Assembly (NCBI RefSeq): GCF_003033885.1
Contig: NZ_CP024081.1
Location: 903,401-967,400, forward strand
Length of the DNA stretch: 64,000 bases
Direction of reading: 5' to 3'
Source of the DNA: Pseudomonas rhizophila
GTDB taxonomy: Bacteria; Pseudomonadota; Gammaproteobacteria; Pseudomonadales; Pseudomonadaceae
Shown here: in pieces, positions 20,686 to 28,794 of the stretch
How the letters are laid out: every line of letters begins with the position of its first letter
Position numbering within the stretch: position 1 is the first letter of the stretch
The notes under the pieces: model-generated
What the model was told of the DNA's origin: nothing
The model's database searches: none
The model's input: the letters and a program-made list of their open reading frames with translations, nothing else
Program-made: the position numbers and the translations under genes

Positions 20686-20794
20686 TTGTGGCGAGAGAGC
20701 TTGCTCCCGCTGGACGCGCAGCGTCCCCAGCAGCGTGTCATCCAGCGCCTGGGGGCTGCTTCGCAGCCCAGCGGGAGCAAGCTCCCTCGCCACA
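20686..20794. repeat. REPIN-like inverted REP pair next to the helicase gene
   Basis: TTGTGGCGAGAGAGCTTGCT and GCAAGCTCCCTCGCCACA face each other across about 70 bp, with inner GCTGCTTCGCAGC-type arms. The pair sits at the junction between the repair genes and the transporter operon. Confidence 0.8.
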
Positions 20795-20820
20795 GAAGCA
20801 GTCTTTCAGGTTTGTCGGGT

Positions 20821-21585
20821 TTATTTCAGGTTGCCACTGAGAAACTGCTGGAGCCGCTCGCTTTTGGGATTGCCCAGCACGTCTTCCGGCGCGCCTTCTT
20901 CTTCCACCAGGCCCTGGTGCAGAAACAGCACCTGATCAGACACCTTGCGAGCGAAGCTCATTTCGTGGGTCACCATGATCATGGTCCGGCCTTCTTCGGC
21001 CAGGCCCTGAATCACCTTCAAGACTTCTCCCACCAACTCCGGGTCAAGGGCCGAGGTGGGTTCGTCGAACAGCATCACCTCCGGCTCCATCGCCAGGGCG
21101 CGGGCGATGGCCACGCGCTGTTGCTGACCACCGGAGAGGAACGCCGGGTACTGCTCGGCCACTCGCGCCGGCAGGCCGACCTTGTCGAGATAACGACGGG
21201 CACGGTCTTCGGCTTCCTGCTGACTGACGCCCAACACCCGGCGCGGCGCCATGGTGATGTTTTCCAGTACGCTCATGTGGCTCCACAGGTTGAAGTGCTG
21301 GAAAACCATGGCCAGGCGGGTGCGCAGGCGCTGCAGTTCCTTTTCGTCGGCCACACGCATGCCGTGGCGGTCGTTGATCATGCGGATCGCCTGGCCGTCC
21401 AGGCTCATTGCGCCGTCGTTAGGTTGTTCCAGAAAGTTGATGCAGCGCAAAAAGGTACTTTTGCCCGAGCCGCTGGCGCCGATCAGGCTGATGACGTCTC
21501 CGGTCCTGGCCTTGAGCGAAACGCCTTTGAGCACCTGATGTTCGCCATAGCTCTTATGCAGGCCTTCGATGGTCAGTTTGTACAT
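20821..21585 (-). CDS. ABC transporter ATP-binding protein, HisP/AotP-like
   Basis: This is the ATPase of a polar amino-acid uptake system. The 254-residue protein has Walker [10 protein letters not shown], signature LSGGQQQRV and Walker [14 protein letters not shown] chose the ATG at 21585 ([20 protein letters not shown]), since the longer frame lacks a conserved N-terminus. The operon order, binding protein, two permeases, AotO-like protein, ATPase, matches P. aeruginosa aotJQMOP. No argR follows, so this may be a paralogue rather than aot itself. Confidence 0.9.
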   Translation of the reverse strand: MYKLTIEGLHKSYGEHQVLKGVSLKARTGDVISLIGASGSGKSTFLRCINFLEQPNDGAMSLDGQAIRMINDRHGMRVADEKELQRLRTRLAMVFQHFNLWSHMSVLENITMAPRRVLGVSQQEAEDRARRYLDKVGLPARVAEQYPAFLSGGQQQRVAIARALAMEPEVMLFDEPTSALDPELVGEVLKVIQGLAEEGRTMIMVTHEMSFARKVSDQVLFLHQGLVEEEGAPEDVLGNPKSERLQQFLSGNLK

Positions 21586-21598
21586 GGGGTATGCATCC

Positions 21599-22717
21599 TC
21601 AAGGCGAAAGTAGGTAGCCGCTGCGGTAGGCTTCGGCGCCGGCGACATGGGCGATCACCATGCCGGCAGTGGCCATGCGACGCAGCGAGCGGGCGTACAG
21701 CAGCCCGGCATTGCAGCAATGAACGGGGGTGACGGTGTCGTTGATGGGGTCGATGATTTGCGCCACCAGTTGCCCCGCCTCCAGGTACTCCCCGGGCACG
21801 GCGCTGTAGACCAGCAGGCCGCCGACCGGTGTCGCCACCGGCTCCACGCCGGCCAGCGGCGTAGCCGGGTAGGGCAGGTCGGGCAAGGGCATCGGTTCGC
21901 CGTCAATGGCACCGAAGCGGATCAGGTATTCGATCAGGGCCTGGCAGTCGAGACTCGCCAGGTCGTGGGTGACGTCGCCTTGGCCGCGCAGTTCGACGGT
22001 GACCGAAAAACTGCCCAGGGGAATCTCGAATTGTTCGCCGAAGCGCTCCTTGAGTTGCCACCAGAGCAGGGTGAAGCATTCATCGAACGACTGACCGCCC
22101 GAATCCGTTGCCAGCAGGCTCGCTTCGGCGCCGATGTAGCGGGCCAGCGGCTCGACCTGAGGCCAGGCTTCGGGGGTGGTGTAGAGATGAGCGACCGCTT
22201 CGAAATCACAATGCAGGTCCAGCACCATGTCAGCGTCGCAGGCCAGCCGTTGCAGAACCAGGCGCTGGGATTGCAATTGCGTGCTGGCGGTCTGGCGGGC
22301 GAGGGCGTCGCGCAGGTGTTCGCGGATCAGCATCAGGTTGTGCTGTGGATCATCCGTGAGCTGGCCTTCGATCTGGTTGCCGATCTCTTCGCTGAGGTCG
22401 ACGAACCGGCGGTTGAAATTCTGCCCGCTCTCCATTTCGTAGCGGCCCAGCGGCACGTCCATCAGCACTTGTTCCAGGCCGATGGGGTTGGCCACGGGCA
22501 CCAGCACGATTTCGTGCCGCAGGTGACCGGATGCCTCAAGCTCGGCCAGACGCTGCTTGAGGTGCCAGGCCACCAGCATGCCGGGCAACTCATCAGCGTG
22601 CAGGGACGACTGGATGTAGATTTTGCCGACGGCTTCTTCCGGGCCGAAGTGAAAGCTGTGGATCTTGCGTGCGGTCCCCGGCAGTGGGGCCAGCAGGTCA
22701 TGAATCTGGTGGCGCAT
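21599..22717 (-). CDS. Succinylglutamate desuccinylase/aspartoacylase-family protein, AotO-like
   Basis: The 372-residue protein is of the AstE/M14-like zinc hydrolase family. Visible metal-site motifs are SLHADELPG (H and E ligands, ~38-46) and [10 protein letters not shown] (later His). The open frame extends far upstream through aotM-antisense-like sequence, but [20 protein letters not shown] at 22717 is the natural start. A protein of this family (AotO) sits inside the arginine/ornithine aot operon of P. aeruginosa with no known role in transport. It may process an acylated amino acid brought in by the transporter, which is inference. Confidence 0.85.
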   Translation of the reverse strand: MRHQIHDLLAPLPGTARKIHSFHFGPEEAVGKIYIQSSLHADELPGMLVAWHLKQRLAELEASGHLRHEIVLVPVANPIGLEQVLMDVPLGRYEMESGQNFNRRFVDLSEEIGNQIEGQLTDDPQHNLMLIREHLRDALARQTASTQLQSQRLVLQRLACDADMVLDLHCDFEAVAHLYTTPEAWPQVEPLARYIGAEASLLATDSGGQSFDECFTLLWWQLKERFGEQFEIPLGSFSVTVELRGQGDVTHDLASLDCQALIEYLIRFGAIDGEPMPLPDLPYPATPLAGVEPVATPVGGLLVYSAVPGEYLEAGQLVAQIIDPINDTVTPVHCCNAGLLYARSLRRMATAGMVIAHVAGAEAYRSGYLLSP

Positions 22718-22743
22718 TTGCGTGTATGTCCTGAACAGAAGCC

Positions 22744-23454
22744 CTAGTGAGTCGGCCCGAGAAAGGCCAGCCAGCGGCGTTCGGCGAGGCGGAAAAGGCC
22801 CACCAGTGCAAAGGTCACGGTCAGGTAGATCAACGCGGCGATACCGAACGACTGGAAGGTCAGGAAGGTGGCCGAGTTGGCGTCCCGGGCGACTTTGAGC
22901 ACGTCTGGAACGGTAGCGGTGAACGCCACGGTCGTCGAGTGCAACATCAGGATGACTTCGTTGCTGTAGTACGGCAGCGAACGTCGCAACGCCGACGGCA
23001 TGATCACGTACGCGTACAGCTTCCAGCCCGTCAAGCCATAAGCCTTGGCCGCTTCGACTTCGCCATGGTTCATGCTGCGAATCGCCCCGGCGAAGATTTC
23101 CGTGGTGTAGGCGCAGGTGTTCAGGGCGAAGGCCAGGATCGTGCAGTTCATCGCATCGCGAAAGAAGCTGTCGAGCAGGGGCTGGGCGCGCACGGCTTCG
23201 AGGCTGTAGATGCCGGTGTAGCAGATCAATAGCTGTATGTAGAGCGGCGTGCCGCGGAACAGGTACGTGTAGAACTGCACTGGCCAGCGTACGTAGACTT
23301 TGGGGGAGACCCGGGCGATGGACAGCGGGATCGAGATCACGAAGCCGATCAGCAGCGAGGCGCTGAGCAGCCACATCGTCATGGCCAGGCCAGTGATGTG
23401 ATTGCCGTCGCTGTAGAGGAACGGTCGCCAGTATTCCTGAAGAAGTTCGATCAT
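22744..23454 (-). CDS. ABC amino-acid permease, HisM/AotM-like
   Basis: The 236-residue inner-membrane permease has about five hydrophobic segments and the EAA loop (GEVEAAKAYGLTGWKLYAYVIMPSA in part). It overlaps the preceding permease gene by 4 bp, the usual coupling of HisQ/HisM pairs. Confidence 0.9.
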   Translation of the reverse strand: MIELLQEYWRPFLYSDGNHITGLAMTMWLLSASLLIGFVISIPLSIARVSPKVYVRWPVQFYTYLFRGTPLYIQLLICYTGIYSLEAVRAQPLLDSFFRDAMNCTILAFALNTCAYTTEIFAGAIRSMNHGEVEAAKAYGLTGWKLYAYVIMPSALRRSLPYYSNEVILMLHSTTVAFTATVPDVLKVARDANSATFLTFQSFGIAALIYLTVTFALVGLFRLAERRWLAFLGPTH

Positions 23455-24179
23455 CGCACCGCCTCCCGTGCACCGGCGGCGTAACGGCGTTCAAGCCAGC
23501 GCAGCACGACATTGGACGCGCTGGTGATCAGCAGATAGATCAGCGCCGCGAGCACGAGGAAGTAAAACAGTTGGTAGGTGCTTTTGCCGGCATCCTGGGC
23601 GGCCTTGACCAAATCGGCCAGGCCGATGATCGACACCAGCGCGGTGGCCTTGAGCATCACCATCCAGTTATTGCCGATGCCCGGCAGGGCAAAGCGCATC
23701 ATTTGCGGAAACACCACGAACCGGAAACGCTGGCCGCGCTTTAGCCCATACGCCGTGGCGGCTTCGACCTGACCCCGGGGCACCGCGAGAATCGCCCCGC
23801 GAAAGGTCTCGGTGAAGTACGCGCCATAAATGAAGCCCAGGGTGATGACCCCGGCGCCGAATGGGTTGATCTCGATGTATTCCCATTCCATGAAGTCGGT
23901 AAAAGAGGTCAGCCAGGTTTGCAGGCTGTAGAAGATCAGCAGCATCAGCACCAGGTCCGGCACGCCGCGAATCAGCGTGGTGTAGAGCTGGGCCGGGATA
24001 CGCAGCAGTTTGACGCTGGACAGCTTGGCGCTGGCCCCCAACAGGCCGAGCAAAACGCTCAGTAACAAAGACAGGACCGCCAGCTTGATGGTCATCCAGG
24101 TGCCCTGCATCAGCAGCGGGCCGAAGCCCTGCAGGCTGAAGGCGCTGAGCCCCAGATTTTGTAGGAGTTGTTCGAACAT
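23451..24179 (-). CDS. ABC amino-acid permease, HisQ/AotQ-like
   Basis: The 242-residue inner-membrane permease has an EAA motif (GQVEAATAYGLKRGQRF region). I start it at the ATG at 24179 (MFEQLLQNLGLSAFSLQGFG). The longer frame begins inside the terminator that follows the binding-protein gene. Confidence 0.9.
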   Translation of the reverse strand: MFEQLLQNLGLSAFSLQGFGPLLMQGTWMTIKLAVLSLLLSVLLGLLGASAKLSSVKLLRIPAQLYTTLIRGVPDLVLMLLIFYSLQTWLTSFTDFMEWEYIEINPFGAGVITLGFIYGAYFTETFRGAILAVPRGQVEAATAYGLKRGQRFRFVVFPQMMRFALPGIGNNWMVMLKATALVSIIGLADLVKAAQDAGKSTYQLFYFLVLAALIYLLITSASNVVLRWLERRYAAGAREAVR

Positions 24180-24197
24180 GGAAGAGGCCTTTGGCAG

Positions 24198-24230
24198 AAA
24201 AAAAGCGCCCATCCGAGGCCGGATGGGCGC
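24198..24230 (-). terminator. Intrinsic terminator between the binding-protein and permease genes
   Basis: On the minus strand GCGCCCATCC pairs with GGATGGGCGC and is followed by seven Ts. It lies 7 bp after the binding-protein stop and 19 bp before the permease start, so it should let only part of the transcripts reach the permeases. Confidence 0.85.
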
Positions 24231-24236
24231 TGCGCA

Positions 24237-25019
24237 TTATTTGCCGCTGTACAGATTCAGATCGCCAAAGTGTTTCTTCTGGATCTCGGCGTACTTGCCG
24301 TCTTCGTGTAACGCTTTGATACCTTTATCCAAAAGAGCCTTCAGCTCTTTGTTACCTTTCTTGATACCGATGGCGGTCTTGGAAGGCAGCAGTTCGCTGT
24401 CCACGGGTTTGCTGACTTCATAGTCACCACCTTTTGGCGATTTCAAGAAACCCAGTTCGGCCTGCAGCATGTCCTGGATCGACGCATCGAGGCGGCCGGA
24501 GGTCAGGTCGGCATAAACCTGGTCCTGGTTCTGGTAGGCCTGGGTCTTGACCCCAGCCTTGTCCAGTACGGTTTTGGCATAGGTTTCCTGGATGGTGCCT
24601 TGCTCGTAACCGACGGTCTTGCCTTTGAGGGACGCGACATCTTCGCTCAGGCCGGAACCCTTCTTGAACACATACGAGGTCGGGCCGGAGAACAGCTCGT
24701 TGGAGAAGTCGATGACTTTTTCCCGGGCCGGGGTCACGGTCATGGACGAGATCACGCCGTCGAACTTATTGGCCTTCAGGCCAGGGATCATGCCGTCGAA
24801 ATCGCTTTCGACCCAGCGGCACTTGACCTTCAATTCTTCGCAGATTGCATTGCCCAGGTCGATATCGAAACCTACCAGGCTACCGTCGGCGGCCTTGGAT
24901 TCAAACGGGGCATAGGACGGGTCGACACCAAAACGCAGTTCCTTGTATTCCTTGGCCGTGGCGACGCCGGCGGCCATGCACAACGCCAGTGCAGAAAGGG
25001 TCAGCAGTGCTTTTTTCAT
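24237..25019 (-). CDS. Periplasmic amino-acid-binding protein, ArgT/AotJ-like
   Basis: The 260-residue family 3 solute-binding protein has a signal peptide (MKKALLTLSALALCMAAGVA, cleavage after ~ATA). The mature region has the SBP_bac_3 pattern (LRFGVDPSYAPFESK, GFDIDLGNAICEEL). The substrate is probably a basic amino acid (Arg/Orn/Lys) by similarity to AotJ/ArgT. AGGGA lies seven bases before the ATG. It is first in the operon and its promoter should lie in the 217-bp region upstream. Confidence 0.92.
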   Translation of the reverse strand: MKKALLTLSALALCMAAGVATAKEYKELRFGVDPSYAPFESKAADGSLVGFDIDLGNAICEELKVKCRWVESDFDGMIPGLKANKFDGVISSMTVTPAREKVIDFSNELFSGPTSYVFKKGSGLSEDVASLKGKTVGYEQGTIQETYAKTVLDKAGVKTQAYQNQDQVYADLTSGRLDASIQDMLQAELGFLKSPKGGDYEVSKPVDSELLPSKTAIGIKKGNKELKALLDKGIKALHEDGKYAEIQKKHFGDLNLYSGK

Positions 25020-25236
25020 TATTCAATCCCTAAAACCAATATGAGCGCTTGTGGCGCGTAAGTATTGTTACCGGTGAAGGCGAGAACGGTATGACGGCAT
25101 AAAGGTAGCAATTTCCGAACCAGAGTGCCGAACAAGCGTTTTAAAAACTTTGGCGGCAGCCAGCGGGACGTGATGGTGCGCGGGGATGAGCAGGCTTTAA
25201 AAGATGCACCAGGATGGCGCGGACGCTGCTGTTTTT

Positions 25237-26385
25237 TCACGCCTCGGTATCAGGTCTCAATACCGGACCGCTGTGCGAGGGGGTGTTGCTAAGCGCTCGG
25301 CCAAGGGATTGCCCGGTCATTTCGACATATCGGTAGGTGAACATCGACACCAGGACTACCGATCCCGTTACCAGCAAAGCGATGAGGTTGTTGAGCAGTA
25401 CATTACCGAGGTCCAGGTAGCGAGTCCCGTCGATCACCGGTGCAATGTCAACGCCAACGATTTTCTTCGCCACCATGAATGCCGACACTACGCAAAACAG
25501 AACGGCCGCGTGGGTCAGGTAGATGGAATAAGACAACTTGCCGAGAAAACCGAAGCCACGGCCCGCCAACAGCCGCGACACGGCGCCACGATCAAAGGCG
25601 AATATCACAACGATGACAGCGAACAACGGACTGGCCCACAACTGCTTGCCTGCAAAATCGTTGATCACGAAAATCAGCGCCACTGTCACAGCCGCCACTT
25701 CAAGCGTGCTCAATAACCAGGTCTGGGCCCGGCTGGGCTGAGGGAGCCTCAGGTACACGGCGTAAGCCAGACAGCCAGTGAAAAAGTAAGCGAGGCCGCG
25801 CAGCGACTCGATGGTGAAGAAGGTATTACCGGCATACATCAGCGCCAAGGCCAGGAGCATCACCGTCGCCCATATCCATGTCCTGATGCCGAAAGCGATA
25901 CACACGATCAGGGCGAAGATCATGTAGGTGTAATACTCGATACTGATGCTCCAGGACGGATAGTTGAATGACAGTGGGTTAGTCAAATGCGTCCAGGATT
26001 GCAACAGCAGTGCATTCGGCAGGATTTCAGAAGGGGCGAACTTTCCTGAGAATGGCGCATTGTTGAAGTCCATGCCTTTTTGCGCAGCCCAATATCGACC
26101 GCACTCTAACAGTATAAAGACGCCCAACATAAAGAGGTGCAAGGGAAGCAAGCGGAAGGTTCGTGAAATGAAGAACTTTCTAAAGTTAAATTTTACCGAG
26201 CTGCCATAGGCGTGCGTCAATACAAAGCCACTCAATACAAAAAAGAAAGATACAAATACTTCAGCGTGACGGAATAACAACCATTCGGTAAAACTACCGC
26301 TGACGCGCAAGTGATAGAGCATTACTGAAATGGCCATCAATCCCCTGAAACTGTCCAGTGAATGAAACCGCTGCTCTGCGCGCAT
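25237..26385 (-). CDS. Acyltransferase 3 family membrane protein (OafA/NodX-like)
   Basis: The 382-residue integral membrane acyltransferase has the N-terminal signature FHSLDSFRGLMAISVMLYHL and about ten hydrophobic segments. Members O-acetylate surface polysaccharides or other exported carbohydrates from the cytoplasmic side. I start at the ATG at 26385, which follows GGGAG by six bases. It is divergent from a secreted glycosidase-like gene across an AT-rich 462-bp region, so the two may act on the same glycan. That link is inference. Confidence 0.88.
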   Translation of the reverse strand: MRAEQRFHSLDSFRGLMAISVMLYHLRVSGSFTEWLLFRHAEVFVSFFFVLSGFVLTHAYGSSVKFNFRKFFISRTFRLLPLHLFMLGVFILLECGRYWAAQKGMDFNNAPFSGKFAPSEILPNALLLQSWTHLTNPLSFNYPSWSISIEYYTYMIFALIVCIAFGIRTWIWATVMLLALALMYAGNTFFTIESLRGLAYFFTGCLAYAVYLRLPQPSRAQTWLLSTLEVAAVTVALIFVINDFAGKQLWASPLFAVIVVIFAFDRGAVSRLLAGRGFGFLGKLSYSIYLTHAAVLFCVVSAFMVAKKIVGVDIAPVIDGTRYLDLGNVLLNNLIALLVTGSVVLVSMFTYRYVEMTGQSLGRALSNTPSHSGPVLRPDTEA

Positions 26386-26847
26386 GTCAGGCTCCCTTGC
26401 TTGTACGATTGGCACGTCTTGGGTTTCACTCCGGTCGCCACGTCATTGGGGCAGCACCCTGGGAGGGCGGCTGCCCACTCCCTGAATGAGGGTATCCCCG
26501 TCACTGTTGCATGAAGGGCCTGGCGCAGGATCTGGACGGTTTAAGACACTTAAATAAATAGTGGGCTCTGATGTCACGTTAGCATTGCTCTTTAAAAGAG
26601 CAAGTCGGTTTTTTATTGTCGTGATAGATACCCTGATGACGCAATTACGGCGTCAGAAAAACTGCTAGTGGGCGGGACATCAATAGTTTTTTTAGAAGCG
26701 CATAAAACGCCATCTGAATACATATCTTCAAATGCCGTTCATCGACGATTCACACTATTTTTCTCACGCCTGTTACACAGCGACTACTGTATAGAGCGAT
26801 GATGGCAGAGCGCCAACGCGCCTCAGTTAGATGGTGAAAAGGACATT
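26386..26847. promoter_or_regulatory. AT-rich divergent intergenic region between acyltransferase and glycosidase-like genes
   Basis: This 462-bp stretch without ORFs is clearly more AT-rich than its surroundings. It has a 19-bp perfect palindrome at 26585-26603 (TTGCTCTTT-A-AAAGAGCAA) and an inverted repeat TGACGC/GCGTCA at 26637-26655. GTGAAAAGGACATT just before 26848 provides the ribosome site. It probably holds both promoters and could be a xenogeneic-silencer (MvaT-type) target. Confidence 0.5.
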
Positions 26848-28758
26848 ATGAAACGCATCGCCGTGATATTAACGCTGGCGTTCAGCAGCCTGGCCCAGGC
26901 CGCGCCAATGCGCTGGGGCGATGTGCGTGACGGCAGCCTCTATTTGCAGGCAGGGCGCGATGACACCTTGCGCGTCAGTTGGGTGCCGGCCTGGCAAACC
27001 GACGCTAATGAAGAACGCATCTACTTGCTCGACGGCCAGGGGCAACTGCGCGACGAGCGTTTTATTCCCGCCAGCGAAGGGAGCGGCAAACAAGACTGGG
27101 CATTGCCCGCCAGCGCCGCCAGTTACCGTGTCGAAGTCCCCGGCTATAGCTTCAGGCGCTATCGCTTCGAGCACGACGACAAGACCGTCGCCCTGTTCGC
27201 GCCGACGAAAGTGCACTTCAGCGTCGAGACCGCCGCCAACGTCGAGTTGTATTTCAAGGTCCGCGGTGGCGAGCAGGCGATCTTGGCAGGCAAGTATTTC
27301 GGCGGCGTCAGAGCTCTGAATGCCGAGCGCCTGGGCGATGGCAAAACAGTCGAACTGAGGCTCAAGCCCTACCAGGAGTACCCGAAGTTCGACCAGGTTG
27401 CCTTACCCGTCAGCGATAGGGATCAAGACTGGCGCCTGCGCCTGCAAGGTAGAGGCAAAGCGGCCTTCTGGCTGGACGGCACCGCCAACCTGTTCGCCCA
27501 GCGCCCGCAGCACCTGCAGCCGCTGCGGCAGGACAGCGGCCGCACCGAACTGGCCCTGCACCCCGACATGCTGGGCCCCACGCCGCGCCTGGGCTTGGCC
27601 TTGCCCTACCTGCTTCCACCGCCGGCAAGCTACAGCGCGCTCGACGCGCTCAAGCCCCGTGCGGGCAGCTTTTACAGCGCCGTCGACATCATGGCCGCTG
27701 ACCCCCATTACGAAGATGCCTTCAGACGTTTTTATCTGGAACGCGGTGGCATTGATACGAACATCACCTTGCTGGCCGCCACTGGGCGTAAGGCCGACCT
27801 GAAGGCCAACAGCCAGAGCAACGCCGGCCTTAACGCCTGGCTGGCGGCCACCGTAGCCCTGGGTAGCGGCACGCACTACCTCTCGTTTGCCGACGAACCC
27901 AATTACAACTATCCCGACTATGCGACGTACAAGCACTTCTTCGACGCCATGTATCGTCAGGTGCTCGACTACCCGGGGGCGCGGGAGGCCGGTGTGCGCA
28001 TCGCCATGCCCGCCAGCTCGCGTTTCGTCAACGGACCGTTTACGCGACGAGGCGCCCAGCACCGTGGCATCGACTGGGCTCGGCGAATGCTCGACGAATC
28101 GGCAGCACAAATCGATGCCTTGGCCTGGCACGAGTGGATGATTCGCGACCTGCTGGCCACACGGGTCTACCGCGACTCCGTGCGCCGGGCTGCCGAAGTC
28201 GTCGGCCTGCAAGCCAATGGCCGGCCACGCAAGGCGCTGTTGCTGGACCAGACCAATATCTCCAGTGGCTCAAGCGTGAGCCCCTACGAACAGGAGACGC
28301 ACTTCGCATCGCTCTGGTGGGCCTCGGTTGCGATCAACTCAGCCCAGGATGGTTTGCTCGACGTGCTCAATTGGTTTCAGGCCGCTGACGATCCGCACCA
28401 CCTCAAAGGCATGATCCGCCTGCCAGGACCCGATCGCTTCGAGCTCAAACCGGTAGGCTTGGCGCAGCAATTCATCCAGTCGCACTGGCTCGATCAGGTT
28501 CTGCGTATGGACAACAGCGCGTTCGAGGTCGATGCCCTGGCGATGGCCCGCGGCAACGAACGCAGCGTGCTGGGGGTAAACAAGGGCGACCGTCTGCAAC
28601 GGATCAGCCTGCAGGGCGCAGGCACTGCCTGCCCATCCCTCGCCCTTTTCGGTCCTGATAGCCGCCAGCGCGATGCCCCTGTCCAGTGCCGGGATGGACG
28701 CATACGTTTTGAAGTACCGGGTGAAAGTATTTTCGCCTTGATGTGGAGGGCGTCATGA
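26848..28758 (+). CDS. Secreted glycoside-hydrolase-like protein (clan A, GH39-like)
   Basis: The 636-residue protein has a signal peptide (MKRIAVILTLAFSSLAQA). Residues ~20-260 look like beta-sandwich modules. Residues ~265-525 resemble a GH39-type TIM barrel: FADEPNYNYPDY (348-358; E350 is the candidate acid/base), an AWHEW block at 426-430, and LLLDQTN (464-470), where the family nucleophile Glu would fall but Asp 467 is found. A small C-terminal beta domain ends in GESIFALMW. It is divergent from an acyltransferase gene and ends 36 bp from the convergent ligase gene. The fold call is from patterns only and the substrate is unknown. An inactive or altered mechanism is possible. Confidence 0.6.
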   Translation: MKRIAVILTLAFSSLAQAAPMRWGDVRDGSLYLQAGRDDTLRVSWVPAWQTDANEERIYLLDGQGQLRDERFIPASEGSGKQDWALPASAASYRVEVPGYSFRRYRFEHDDKTVALFAPTKVHFSVETAANVELYFKVRGGEQAILAGKYFGGVRALNAERLGDGKTVELRLKPYQEYPKFDQVALPVSDRDQDWRLRLQGRGKAAFWLDGTANLFAQRPQHLQPLRQDSGRTELALHPDMLGPTPRLGLALPYLLPPPASYSALDALKPRAGSFYSAVDIMAADPHYEDAFRRFYLERGGIDTNITLLAATGRKADLKANSQSNAGLNAWLAATVALGSGTHYLSFADEPNYNYPDYATYKHFFDAMYRQVLDYPGAREAGVRIAMPASSRFVNGPFTRRGAQHRGIDWARRMLDESAAQIDALAWHEWMIRDLLATRVYRDSVRRAAEVVGLQANGRPRKALLLDQTNISSGSSVSPYEQETHFASLWWASVAINSAQDGLLDVLNWFQAADDPHHLKGMIRLPGPDRFELKPVGLAQQFIQSHWLDQVLRMDNSAFEVDALAMARGNERSVLGVNKGDRLQRISLQGAGTACPSLALFGPDSRQRDAPVQCRDGRIRFEVPGESIFALMWRAS

Positions 28759-28794
28759 CACGGGCCGACGCTGGCCCTGTTCGGAGGAGAACGG

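Noticed and set aside
22717..23512. Upstream in-frame extension of the AotO-like gene (total 637 aa)
   Set aside because: It reads through the aotM-like gene in another frame. The natural start is 22717 and the extension has no domain.
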